DNA of 64,000 bases. Source: JADCCX01 sp031378805. Lineage in GTDB: Bacteria; Pseudomonadota; Alphaproteobacteria; Rhizobiales; Beijerinckiaceae. The notes under the pieces were generated by a model, which saw only the letters and a program-made list of their open reading frames with translations, searched no databases and was not told the origin of the DNA. Made by a program: the position numbers and the translations under genes. Below are positions 8,842 through 16,690 of this stretch, one piece after another. Each line of letters starts with the position of its first letter. Position 1 is the first letter of the stretch. The DNA is taken from positions 6,727 through 70,726 of the forward strand of contig JANNEO010000103.1 in the NCBI GenBank assembly GCA_031378805.1, in the 5' to 3' direction.

Positions 8842-8870
8842 ACCGCCCGGCAGCAACCGGGCGGTTTTTT
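8842..8870 (+). terminator. Intrinsic terminator/attenuator between dctP and dctQ
   Basis: ACCGCCCGG (8842-8850) and CCGGGCGGT (8857-8865) form a perfect 9-bp stem with loop CAGCAA, followed by a run of six T (8865-8870). It sits within the TRAP operon, 34 bases after the binding-protein stop. Partial termination here would give more binding protein than membrane subunits, a common arrangement for such transporters. Confidence 0.8.
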
Positions 8871-8894
8871 GCAGGCAGTGGGGGTTTGAGGTAC

Positions 8895-9431
8895 ATGGCC
8901 GAAGTTGAACTGCCTGTCGAAGCTGGCGGCGACGCAGGACGCGTCGAAACCCCATTGACCCGCATCACCGGCGTTGTTGCCGTGTTCGGCGGCCTTCTGG
9001 CGCTGACTGTGGCAGTTCTCGTGACCGCAAGCGTCGTTGGCCGGTGGCTCTTCAACGCACCCATCGATGGCGACTTCGAGTTTGTGAAAATGGCAACGGC
9101 GGTCGCTGTTTTCGCCTATCTTCCCTACACCCAGGCACGGCGTGGCAACATCATGGTGGACACCTTCACCTCAGGGCTGTCGGTTCACACACGCGACCGC
9201 ATCGATGCCTTCTGGGATCTGGTCTATGCTGCAGCCATGGCGTCGCTCGCCATCGCACTGTTCGTCGGCACCACGGACGCTATCCGCAGTGGCGAAACCA
9301 CGATGCAGCGCCAGATCTTGCTCTGGCCTAGCATTGGCGTTGCCATGATGCTCTGCGCTCTGCTTGCGGTCACGGCACTCTTCACAGGAATGCATATCCT
9401 GAAGTCATCACGCTCAGGAAACAAGCCATGA
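8895..9431 (+). CDS. TRAP transporter small permease (DctQ family)
   Basis: A 178-residue membrane protein with four predicted helices (about residues 24-48, 62-80, 104-127 and 138-160) and the DctQ pattern VVGRWLFNAPIDGDFEFVKMATAVAVFAYLPYTQARRGNI. It is the small subunit that joins the large permease in the inner membrane. ATG 8895 with TGAGG just upstream was preferred to an in-frame TTG at 8886. Its stop overlaps the start of the large subunit gene as ATGA, so the two are translationally coupled. Confidence 0.9.
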   Translation: MAEVELPVEAGGDAGRVETPLTRITGVVAVFGGLLALTVAVLVTASVVGRWLFNAPIDGDFEFVKMATAVAVFAYLPYTQARRGNIMVDTFTSGLSVHTRDRIDAFWDLVYAAAMASLAIALFVGTTDAIRSGETTMQRQILLWPSIGVAMMLCALLAVTALFTGMHILKSSRSGNKP

Positions 9432-10870
9432 GCGGAACGCTGGTTGCCCTGCTTGGCTTTGCCTTCATGCTGGTTCTGATTGCGCTGCGTGCGCCTATCG
9501 GCTTCGCCATGCTTCTGGTGGGCGCAGCGGGCTACATGCACCTGTCCAGCAGCATGGCGTTCTTCTCTTACATGAAGACCAATTCCTACCACCAGTTTGC
9601 AAATTACACGCTGTCGGTCATCCCACTGTTCATTCTGATGGGCGCCTTGGCGGAACGCGCGGGTATCGCGGGAGCCTTGTTCAAGGCGGCGGAGCGCGGT
9701 TTTGGCCGTTTTCGTGGCGGCCATGCCATGGCCGTCATCGGTGCCTGCACGGCGTTCGGCGCGATCTGCGGCTCATCGGTCGCCACCACGGCGACCTTCG
9801 GGCGGGCCGCGCTGCCGGAGCTGCTGAAGGCCCGCTATGATGGCGGCCTTGCCACCGGCACCATCGCGGTGGGCGGCACGCTGGGCATCCTCATCCCGCC
9901 CTCGGTCATCCTGGTGGTCTATGCCATCACGACGGAGCAGAACATCGCCAAGCTGTTCCAGGCTGCGCTGATCCCTGGCCTGCTTGCGGCCCTGTTCTAT
10001 TGCATCACCATCGCCATCGTGGTGCGTCGCAACCCGGAATTGGCACCCCAATCCGATGTCATCGTCGCCGAGAAGGTGAAGCAGCCGCTCTGGCCCAAGC
10101 TGGTGGCCGGCTGCGTGCTGGCGTTGCTGGCCACGCAGGTGATGCGCGGCAAGCTCGATTGGGATGATGCTGCGTTCCTGGCGCTGGCGACCGTCTTCGT
10201 TGGGATCATCGACATCACGGTGATGCCCGCCATTCTGGTGGCGGTCGTCGTCGTCGGCGGCATCTATGGCGGCGTCTTCACGCCCACCGAGGGCGCCGCG
10301 GTCGGGGCCATCGCCATGCTGGTGATCGGCGTGGCCGGGCGCACGCTGGGGTGGAAGGATATCGTAGAAGCCATCAAGCAGACCGCTGAAACCTCCGGCA
10401 TGATCTTCATCATCCTGCTGGGCGCGGAAGTCTTCGGTGCTTTCCTGGCTCTGTCGAAGCTGCCGTCAACGGCAGCCGAACTCATCGGCAATTCCGGCAT
10501 GTCGCCCTATCTCGTGCTGATCTCCATGCTCGCCTTCTATATCCTGCTTGGCGCGGTGATGGACGAGTTGGCGATGATCCTGCTGACCCTGCCGGTGTTC
10601 TTCCCCGTGGTGCAGGCGCTGGATTTCGGTATGCCCGCCGACGATGTGGCAATCTGGTTCGGCATCCTTGTGTTGATCGTGGTTGGCATCGGGCTGACGG
10701 CACCGCCGATCGGACTCAATGTTTTCGTCATTTCGGCGCTCGCCCGCACCATTCCGATCGCGTCAACCTATCGGGGCGTTCTGCCTTTCCTGGTAGCCGA
10801 TGTCATCCGGCTGGCGTTGGTGGTGGCCATCCCGGGATTGGCGCTGTGGCTGGTGCGCTTGCTGGCTTAG
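9428..10870 (+). CDS. TRAP transporter large permease (DctM family)
   Basis: A 480-residue polytopic inner-membrane protein, the sodium-coupled transport subunit. Family features include APIGFAMLLVGAAGYMHL, the conserved re-entrant region GAICGSSVATTATFGRAALPE, then GTIAVGGTLGILIPPSVILVVYAITTEQNI, and GGVFTPTEGAAVGA. The length is longer than typical (about 430) because of an extra hydrophobic stretch near residues 217-285, in the middle of the protein. The start overlaps dctQ by ATGA. It is the last gene of the aromatic-acid transcript; no clear terminator follows before modA. Confidence 0.9.
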   Translation: MSGTLVALLGFAFMLVLIALRAPIGFAMLLVGAAGYMHLSSSMAFFSYMKTNSYHQFANYTLSVIPLFILMGALAERAGIAGALFKAAERGFGRFRGGHAMAVIGACTAFGAICGSSVATTATFGRAALPELLKARYDGGLATGTIAVGGTLGILIPPSVILVVYAITTEQNIAKLFQAALIPGLLAALFYCITIAIVVRRNPELAPQSDVIVAEKVKQPLWPKLVAGCVLALLATQVMRGKLDWDDAAFLALATVFVGIIDITVMPAILVAVVVVGGIYGGVFTPTEGAAVGAIAMLVIGVAGRTLGWKDIVEAIKQTAETSGMIFIILLGAEVFGAFLALSKLPSTAAELIGNSGMSPYLVLISMLAFYILLGAVMDELAMILLTLPVFFPVVQALDFGMPADDVAIWFGILVLIVVGIGLTAPPIGLNVFVISALARTIPIASTYRGVLPFLVADVIRLALVVAIPGLALWLVRLLA

Positions 10871-11094
10871 GGCAGATGCCCAATCTTGACCGCGCCCCGC
10901 TTGATTCCCGCAGCATGGACCAGCAACCCTGCTTGCTCACCTGTTCACCACATGCGATTCATCATGGTCTCAACATCATCATCTGGGGATAACCCATTGC
11001 ATATTCTTCGCGCCAAGCCTGCAGAGCCGAGATGCATGTAACGGGTGCGCTTCCATCAAGCCTGAAGGCACACCGGATTGCCTGGACGTGGACC

Positions 11095-11874
11095 ATGCGG
11101 TCGATAGGGCGTTGCCTGCTGACGCTGCTGCTGATCGGCCATTCGGCCACTTCGGCAATCGCCCAGTCGACCCCCTCGCCGCCCCTGCTGGTGTTTGCGG
11201 CATCGAGCCTCCAGACCGTGTTGACAGCGGCAGGTGACCAGTGGACGCGGGTAACCGGCCGACCCGTTACGTTTTCGTTTGGCGCGTCTTCGGCCCTGGC
11301 GCGGCAGATCGAGCAAGGTGCTCCTGCGGACATTTTCGCGTCAGCAGATGCCGCGTGGATGGAATGGTCGGAAACACGCGGCTTGGTCCAGCAGGATACA
11401 CGCCGCGTTCTAGCAGGCGGGCGTCTTGTGCTGATTGCGCGCCATGATGATGCGCTCTCCTTGACGATCGAACCGGGCTTCGCGTTGACGGAGGCGCTCG
11501 GTTCATCGCGCCTGGCCACGGCCAATCCGCGATCCGTTCCGCTTGGCCGATACACTGAGGCTGCACTGAAAAGTCTCGGCCTCTGGCAAGACATCGCGCC
11601 CCGGATTGCGGCGGCGGAAAATGCCCGCCAGGCGCTTGTTCTGGTCGCTCGTGGAGAAGCGCGCCTCGGCATTGTCTATGCCTCGGATGCCCAACAGGAA
11701 AAGCAGGTCCGCGTCGTCGATACATTTGCGGCTGACCTGCATCCCCCGATCGTCTATCCCTTTGCGGTGACGGCGCGTTCAAAGCATCCCGATGCCGTGG
11801 TGTTTCTGGACTATCTGGGGACTCCTGAGGCACAGCGCCTCTTTGCGGCACAAGGTTTCGGGCAACCGCGCTGA
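11095..11874 (+). CDS. modA: Molybdate ABC transporter, periplasmic binding protein
   Basis: A 259-residue binding protein for molybdate/tungstate. ATG 11095 was chosen because it starts a clean signal peptide (MRSIGRCLLTLLLIG, cleavage after AIA); an upstream in-frame ATG at 11032 would bury it. The mature protein has the ModA motifs LLVFAASSLQTVL, FSFGASSALARQIEQGAPADIFASAD, and ARGEARLGIVYASDA. It is followed by modB and modC, giving a complete importer. No ModE regulator or obvious ModE palindrome was seen upstream. Confidence 0.93.
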   Translation: MRSIGRCLLTLLLIGHSATSAIAQSTPSPPLLVFAASSLQTVLTAAGDQWTRVTGRPVTFSFGASSALARQIEQGAPADIFASADAAWMEWSETRGLVQQDTRRVLAGGRLVLIARHDDALSLTIEPGFALTEALGSSRLATANPRSVPLGRYTEAALKSLGLWQDIAPRIAAAENARQALVLVARGEARLGIVYASDAQQEKQVRVVDTFAADLHPPIVYPFAVTARSKHPDAVVFLDYLGTPEAQRLFAAQGFGQPR

Positions 11875-11899
11875 AAGCGTACGCTCGCAGGGGACAACG

Positions 11900-12604
11900 G
11901 TGGCACTCACGGCAATCACGGCGGAGGAATGGACAGCCATCGCGCTGAGCCTGAAAGTGGCCAGCGTGGCAACGCTTGCCAGCCTGCCGTTCGGCATCGT
12001 GACCGCGCTCGTTCTGGCGCGGAAGAATTTCCGCGGCAAGATGCTGCTGGATGGTCTCGTCCATCTGCCGCTGGTGCTGCCGCCCGTGGTGACGGGCTAT
12101 GCCCTGCTACTGCTGTTTGGGCGCAAGGGCCCCATCGGATCGTTCCTTGAGCAGACCTTCGGCATGGTCCTGTCTTTCCGCTGGACCGGCGCGGCACTCG
12201 CCTGTGCCATCATGGGCTTCCCGTTGATGGTGCGTGCGATACGCCTGACGATGGAGGCCATCGACCAGAAGCTGGAACATGCGGCTGGCACGCTTGGCGC
12301 GTCGCCGTTCCAGGTGTTCATGACCGTGACGCTGCCTCTGGCGATGCCAGGCATCATTGCAGGTGCGTTGCTGTGCTTTGCCAAGGCACTGGGCGAATTT
12401 GGCGCGACGATCACCTTCGTCGCCAACATTCCGGGCGAAACGCAGACTATCCCTTCGGCGATCTACACCTACACGCAAACACCAGACGGTGATTCTGGCG
12501 CGATCCGCCTGTCGATTGTCTCCGTCATCATTGCGCTGGGAGCGCTGATTATCTCGGAAATCCTGGCCCGCCGTACCGTGCGCCATGGAGCGCGTGGCGC
12601 ATGA
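11900..12604 (+). CDS. modB: Molybdate ABC transporter permease
   Basis: A 234-residue inner-membrane permease with about five helices and the ABC-permease EAA loop (EHAAGTLGASPFQVFMTVTLPLAMPGIIAG). LPLVLPPVVTGYALLLLFGRKG is typical of ModB. GTG 11900, preceded by AGGGGA at 5 bases, fits the family length (E. coli ModB is 229 residues) better than the open frame from 11792, which overlaps modA. The stop overlaps modC by ATGA. Confidence 0.92.
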   Translation: MALTAITAEEWTAIALSLKVASVATLASLPFGIVTALVLARKNFRGKMLLDGLVHLPLVLPPVVTGYALLLLFGRKGPIGSFLEQTFGMVLSFRWTGAALACAIMGFPLMVRAIRLTMEAIDQKLEHAAGTLGASPFQVFMTVTLPLAMPGIIAGALLCFAKALGEFGATITFVANIPGETQTIPSAIYTYTQTPDGDSGAIRLSIVSVIIALGALIISEILARRTVRHGARGA

Positions 12605-13698
12605 TCCGCTTCGACTGCCGCTTGAAACGGTCCGACTTCCTGTTTGATGCGGCCTTTGATGCGGGCAACGGCGTCACGGCGCTGTTTGGTCCGTCAGGCT
12701 CAGGCAAGACCACCGCCATCAGGCTCCTGGCCGGGCTGGAATCGCCGGATCATGGGCGGATCCTCCTTGACGACATGGTGCTGGTCGATACCGACCGGGG
12801 TATCAACACACCGCCGCATCGCCGCAGAATGGGTTTGGTCTTCCAGGATGCATTGCTCCTGCCTCATTTGAGCGTGCAATCCAACCTGACCTACGGTCAA
12901 CGCTTCACGCCGCGACGCGAAAGGAGGATCACACTGGATCCGGTCGTCGCCATGCTGGGCATCGGCCACCTGCTCTCCCGACGCCCGGAGACTCTCTCGG
13001 GTGGCGAGCGCCAGCGCGTGGCGATAGGCCGGGCGTTGCTGACCTCGCCGCATGTGCTGCTGATGGACGAGCCGCTGGCGTCGCTGGATCAGGAGCGCAA
13101 GCTGGAAATCCTGCCCTTCATTGAAAGGTTGCAAGGCGAATTCGCCATACCCACGGTCTATGTCAGCCACGCTGTCGAAGAAATCGTGCGTCTCGCAACA
13201 ACGGTTGTGCGCTTGTGGGAGGGCAAGGTTGTCGCAATCGGCTCACCCGCCGAGGCGCTGGCACCGGAACCCAACGCCAGCGCAACTGAGCGGTTCAACG
13301 CGGTGTCGGTGTTGACGGCAAAGGTGAAAAACCTTCTTGCGGAGTATGGCATGACCGTGCTGACGCATCCTGCTGGAGATATCGTTGCTCCTGGACGCTT
13401 CGACAGTCCGCAGGGCGACGTGCAGGTCACGATCCGCGCGACAAACGTGACGCTTGCCACGCACAAGCCCAAGGGCCTCAGCGTACGCACTGTCCTGACC
13501 GGTCAGATCACGGCGCTGGAAGCGGATGGCGGCGTTTTCGTGCTCGCCAGCATCGCACTGCCTGGCGGCGATACCCTGCGGGCAACCGTCACCCGTCTTG
13601 CGGTGGACGAACTTGCTCTGAAGCCTGGCGATACTGTGTGTGCGCTGATCAAGTCGGTGACCATCAGCGATCGCAACCGGGCGGCAAGCGTCAATTGA
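12601..13698 (+). CDS. modC: Molybdate ABC transporter ATP-binding protein
   Basis: A 365-residue ABC ATPase. Walker A GPSGSGKTT is at residues 30-38, signature LSGGERQRVAIGRAL from 132, Walker B LLMDEP at 153-158, and the H-loop in VYVSHAVEEI. The C-terminal 70 residues (VRTVLTGQITALEADGG..., ALIKSVTI) form the molybdate-binding MOP/TOBE domain that distinguishes ModC from other ATPases. It is coupled to modB by an ATGA overlap. The gene converges on uxuA with only 30 bases between the stops and no clear terminator. Confidence 0.94.
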   Translation: MIRFDCRLKRSDFLFDAAFDAGNGVTALFGPSGSGKTTAIRLLAGLESPDHGRILLDDMVLVDTDRGINTPPHRRRMGLVFQDALLLPHLSVQSNLTYGQRFTPRRERRITLDPVVAMLGIGHLLSRRPETLSGGERQRVAIGRALLTSPHVLLMDEPLASLDQERKLEILPFIERLQGEFAIPTVYVSHAVEEIVRLATTVVRLWEGKVVAIGSPAEALAPEPNASATERFNAVSVLTAKVKNLLAEYGMTVLTHPAGDIVAPGRFDSPQGDVQVTIRATNVTLATHKPKGLSVRTVLTGQITALEADGGVFVLASIALPGGDTLRATVTRLAVDELALKPGDTVCALIKSVTISDRNRAASVN

Positions 13699-13728
13699 GT
13701 CAATGCCGTCAGCTGAAAACGAACACCC

Positions 13729-14913
13729 TCAAGCCTCCAGCGCTTTCATCACACCCCGCAATTCCGCCAGTCCCTTCAGGCGGCCGATGGCGGTGTAACC
13801 CGGCGTGATCTTGCGATCTCCCAGATCGTCCAACATGCGGTGACCGTGATCGGGGCGCATGACGATGCCTTGGCCAGGCTTGCGACGCGCATCCTCTGCC
13901 ATCAAGGCCCGCAGCACCGCCACCATGTCGACATCGCCATCGAGATGATCGGACTCATGGAAGCTGAGTCCATCGGCCTCCCGTCTGGTGGCGCGCAGAT
14001 GGGTGAAGGCGATGCGCGGACCAAACTGCGCCGCCATCGTCGGCAGGTCGTTATCAGCCCGCACACCAAGGCTGCCCGTGCAGAAGCACATGCCATTGGC
14101 AACGCTTGGCACCGCATCGAAAAGGGCCTGATAATCAACCGCGGTTGACGCGACGCGTGGCAGGCCGAACAGCGAGCGCGGCGGATCATCGGGATGCAAG
14201 GTCAACGTCACGCCAAGCGCTTCGGCGACCGGTGTCACGCGCGACAGGAATTCCACAAGGTGCTGTCGCAAGCGGGCATGATCGATACCCTTGTATTGCG
14301 CCAGCTTGTCGCGGAACATCGGCAGTGTCAGCGGCTCGGTTGTCGATCCTGGCAAAGCACTGGCAATCACCATGACGAGATAGACGATGTCGGCCTGGCT
14401 CATGCCGTCATAGGCGATGCGGGCCTTGCGGCGCGTTTCGGCATCGAAGTCATCCTCCGCGCCGGGGCGTTGCAAGATGAACAATTCAAAGGCTGCAAAG
14501 CGCACATTGTCGAAGCGGAGCGCCGTCGCGCCCGTCGGCATGGGCGCATCAAGGTCGGTCCGCGCCCAGTCCACCACGGGCATGAAATTGTAACAGATGA
14601 TGCGGATGTCGTTCCTGGCAACAGCTTCAAGACTGGCGATCCAGGCATCGATGGACGCCGTGGCCTTGCCGCCATGGCGCTTCACATCGTCAGGGACGGG
14701 GATGCTTTCGACCACGGTCCAGCGCAACGGCACACACCCTGGCCGCGTCTCCTCGATCAGCGCCTTGCGTTCCGCGACCTTGCGCTCGGTCCACGCCTCG
14801 CCAATCGGCACATCATGCAGCGCGGTCACGATCTCCGAGGCTCCGGCTTGCCGCACATGGTCAAGCGGCACGGGATCATCGGGTCCAAACCAGCGCCAGG
14901 ATTGCCGCAACAT
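13729..14913 (-). CDS. uxuA: Mannonate dehydratase
   Basis: A 394-residue enzyme that dehydrates D-mannonate to 2-keto-3-deoxygluconate (EC 4.2.1.8), acting after UxaC and UxuB in glucuronate breakdown. Family landmarks are MLRQSWRWFGPDDPV at the N-terminus, CYNFMPVVDWARTDL, LTLHPDDPP, NGMCFCTGSLGVR, and MRPDHGHRMLDD. The metal-binding histidine and cysteine residues of the TIM barrel are therefore visible. ATG 14913 follows GAGGG by 5 bases; a GTG two codons upstream is possible. It is divergent from uxaC, with a 370-bp gap between the genes. Confidence 0.95.
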   Translation of the reverse strand: MLRQSWRWFGPDDPVPLDHVRQAGASEIVTALHDVPIGEAWTERKVAERKALIEETRPGCVPLRWTVVESIPVPDDVKRHGGKATASIDAWIASLEAVARNDIRIICYNFMPVVDWARTDLDAPMPTGATALRFDNVRFAAFELFILQRPGAEDDFDAETRRKARIAYDGMSQADIVYLVMVIASALPGSTTEPLTLPMFRDKLAQYKGIDHARLRQHLVEFLSRVTPVAEALGVTLTLHPDDPPRSLFGLPRVASTAVDYQALFDAVPSVANGMCFCTGSLGVRADNDLPTMAAQFGPRIAFTHLRATRREADGLSFHESDHLDGDVDMVAVLRALMAEDARRKPGQGIVMRPDHGHRMLDDLGDRKITPGYTAIGRLKGLAELRGVMKALEA

Positions 14914-15283
14914 GGTCACCCTCGTGCAATGTCAACTGCCTGTAGTTCTGGCATGAGATCGCGTGGCGAGGCAATGTGATCCTGGCGCGCGATGCTCCCA
15001 ACTTCTGTATCCAGATGAGGCAATCCCGGGTTTCAATCTTGTAACATTTCGCGTTCAAAGCCTGTCTCGAACATTGGTTTACCACAGTCGCAAGGCCCTC
15101 ACCCTGAGCCTGTCGAAGGGTCGAGGACCGTCCCGCGCTGAAAAATCCACGATCCTTCGACGAGCTCAGGATGAGGATTTTCAGGAGGTGTAGAGTTTCC
15201 AAGCGGACTCTTAAAAATTCACGACCCGCAAAATTGGTGTATCGGGAGTGCATATCCTTCTCTCTGGTTCGGATGCGCTCTCC
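14914..15283. other. Intergenic region between uxuA and uxaC
   Basis: This 370-bp divergent gap should hold the promoters of both uronate operons. The only structure I recognise is the inverted repeat at 15096-15176. I see no coding sequence that looks real, no palindromic operator of the UxuR/GntR type, and no riboswitch. The small open frame across 14963-15193 owes part of its length to the repeat. Confidence 0.6.
15096..15176. repeat. Inverted-repeat element (REP/MITE-like)
   Basis: The left arm at 15096-15118 (core CCCTGAGCCTGTCGAAGG) and the right arm at 15154-15176 (core CCTTCGACGAGCTCAGGATG) are near-perfect inverted copies, separated by about 35 bases. The arm sequence CCTTCGACnnGCTCAGGnTGAGG recurs in intergenic regions of many alphaproteobacterial genomes, by my recollection. 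It is probably a non-autonomous repeat. It could fold as a hairpin in the uxaC leader, but it lacks a T-tract. Confidence 0.7.
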
Positions 15284-16690
15284 ATGGCCCTGCATCAAGA
15301 CAGGCTTTTCCCGGCTGATGAGCGCACACGCTCCATCGCAAGAGAGTTGTATGCGGGCGTAAGGTCCGCGCCCATCATCAGCCCGCATGGCCATACGGAC
15401 CCTGTTTGGTACGCTCAAAACGAGGCGTTTCCCGATCCCGCCTCCCTCTTTGTGAAGCCGGATCACTATGTCTTCCGTATGCTCTACTCGCAGGGCGTGC
15501 CGCTGGAGAAGCTGGGCGTGCCCCGTGTCGATGGCGGACCAGTCGAGCAAGACCCGCGTGCGATCTGGCGTCTCTTCGCCGCACATTGGCACCTTTTCAG
15601 GGGAACACCGACCCGTCTGTGGTTCGAGCAATCGCTGGAGGATATCTTCGGCATCACCGAGCGGCTCACCTCGGCAAATGCCGATGCAATCTATGATACA
15701 ATCGCCGACACGCTGGCCTCGCCGGCCTGCCGTCCCAGAGCGCTCTACGAGCGCTTCGGCATCAAGGCGATTTCAACGACCGACAGCTCTCTTGACGATC
15801 TTTCCCACCACGCCGCGATCAAGGCGTCCGGCTGGAAGGGCCGCGTCCTGCCCTGCTATCGCCCTGACCAGGTGGTTGATCCGGATTTCGTCGGCTTCCG
15901 CGCCAATGTCGCGCAACTCGGGACCATCACGGGCGAAGACACGGCCGTGTGGCGAGGATACCTGGCGGCACACCGCAAGCGGCGACAGTTCTTCATCCGC
16001 CACGGCGCAACCGCCACCGATCACGGTCATCCGACAGCGCGCACGCTCGATCTCGCGGAAGCGGATGCCGCCAGACTTTTCGCCGAGGTCATCGCAGGGC
16101 CAGTGACGACGGAAAAAGCCGATGCCTTTCGTGGCCAGATGATCACCGAAATGGCCCGAATGAGCCTTGATGATGGCTTGGTGCTGCAACTCCACCCCGG
16201 CTCGTTCCGCAATCACAGTCCGAATCTCCTGCACCGCTTTGGGCGCGACAAGGGGGCCGATATCCCCATGGCGACAGATTATGTGCGGGCACTCAAGCCA
16301 TTGCTCGATGCGGTTGGTCACCGGCCTGACCTGACCATCATTCTCTTCACCCTGGATGAAACCGCCTACAGCCGCGAACTCGCACCGCTTGCTGGCGTCT
16401 ATCCCGCGCTCAGGCTCGGTCCGGCCTGGTGGTTCTTCGATGCGCCAGAAGGAATGCGCCGTTTCCGTGAACTCACGACAGAGACAGCGGGCTTCAGCAA
16501 CACCGTCGGCTTCAACGACGACACCCGCGCCTATCTCTCGATTCCTGCCCGGCACGACATGGCACGGCGCTCCGACTGCGCCTTCCTCGCACGCCTTGTG
16601 GCGGAGCATCGCCTCGATCTCGACGAGGCCCATGAGCTCGCCATCGATCTCGCCTGGCGTCTGGCGGAAAAAGCCTACAAGCTATCATGA
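15284..16690 (+). CDS. uxaC: Glucuronate (uronate) isomerase
   Basis: A 468-residue enzyme that converts D-glucuronate to D-fructuronate, and galacturonate to tagaturonate (EC 5.3.1.12). The N-terminus MALHQDRLFPADERTRSIARELYAG and the metal site ISPHGHTDP are family hallmarks. DHYVFRMLYSQGVPLEKLGV, FGIKAISTTDSSLDDL and FSNTVGFNDDTRAYLSIPARHD follow. ATG 15284 was preferred to a GTG at 15248 because it matches the usual family N-terminus. It is coupled to uxuB through an ATGA overlap. Confidence 0.95.
   Translation: MALHQDRLFPADERTRSIARELYAGVRSAPIISPHGHTDPVWYAQNEAFPDPASLFVKPDHYVFRMLYSQGVPLEKLGVPRVDGGPVEQDPRAIWRLFAAHWHLFRGTPTRLWFEQSLEDIFGITERLTSANADAIYDTIADTLASPACRPRALYERFGIKAISTTDSSLDDLSHHAAIKASGWKGRVLPCYRPDQVVDPDFVGFRANVAQLGTITGEDTAVWRGYLAAHRKRRQFFIRHGATATDHGHPTARTLDLAEADAARLFAEVIAGPVTTEKADAFRGQMITEMARMSLDDGLVLQLHPGSFRNHSPNLLHRFGRDKGADIPMATDYVRALKPLLDAVGHRPDLTIILFTLDETAYSRELAPLAGVYPALRLGPAWWFFDAPEGMRRFRELTTETAGFSNTVGFNDDTRAYLSIPARHDMARRSDCAFLARLVAEHRLDLDEAHELAIDLAWRLAEKAYKLS

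Noticed and set aside
10871..11094. ModE box or molybdenum riboswitch before modA
   Set aside because: I looked for a ModE-like palindrome and for moco riboswitch features and found nothing convincing.
14963..15193. 76-codon plus-strand frame upstream of uxaC
   Set aside because: Part of the peptide is a translation of the inverted repeat; such reading through dispersed repeats is a known false gene.
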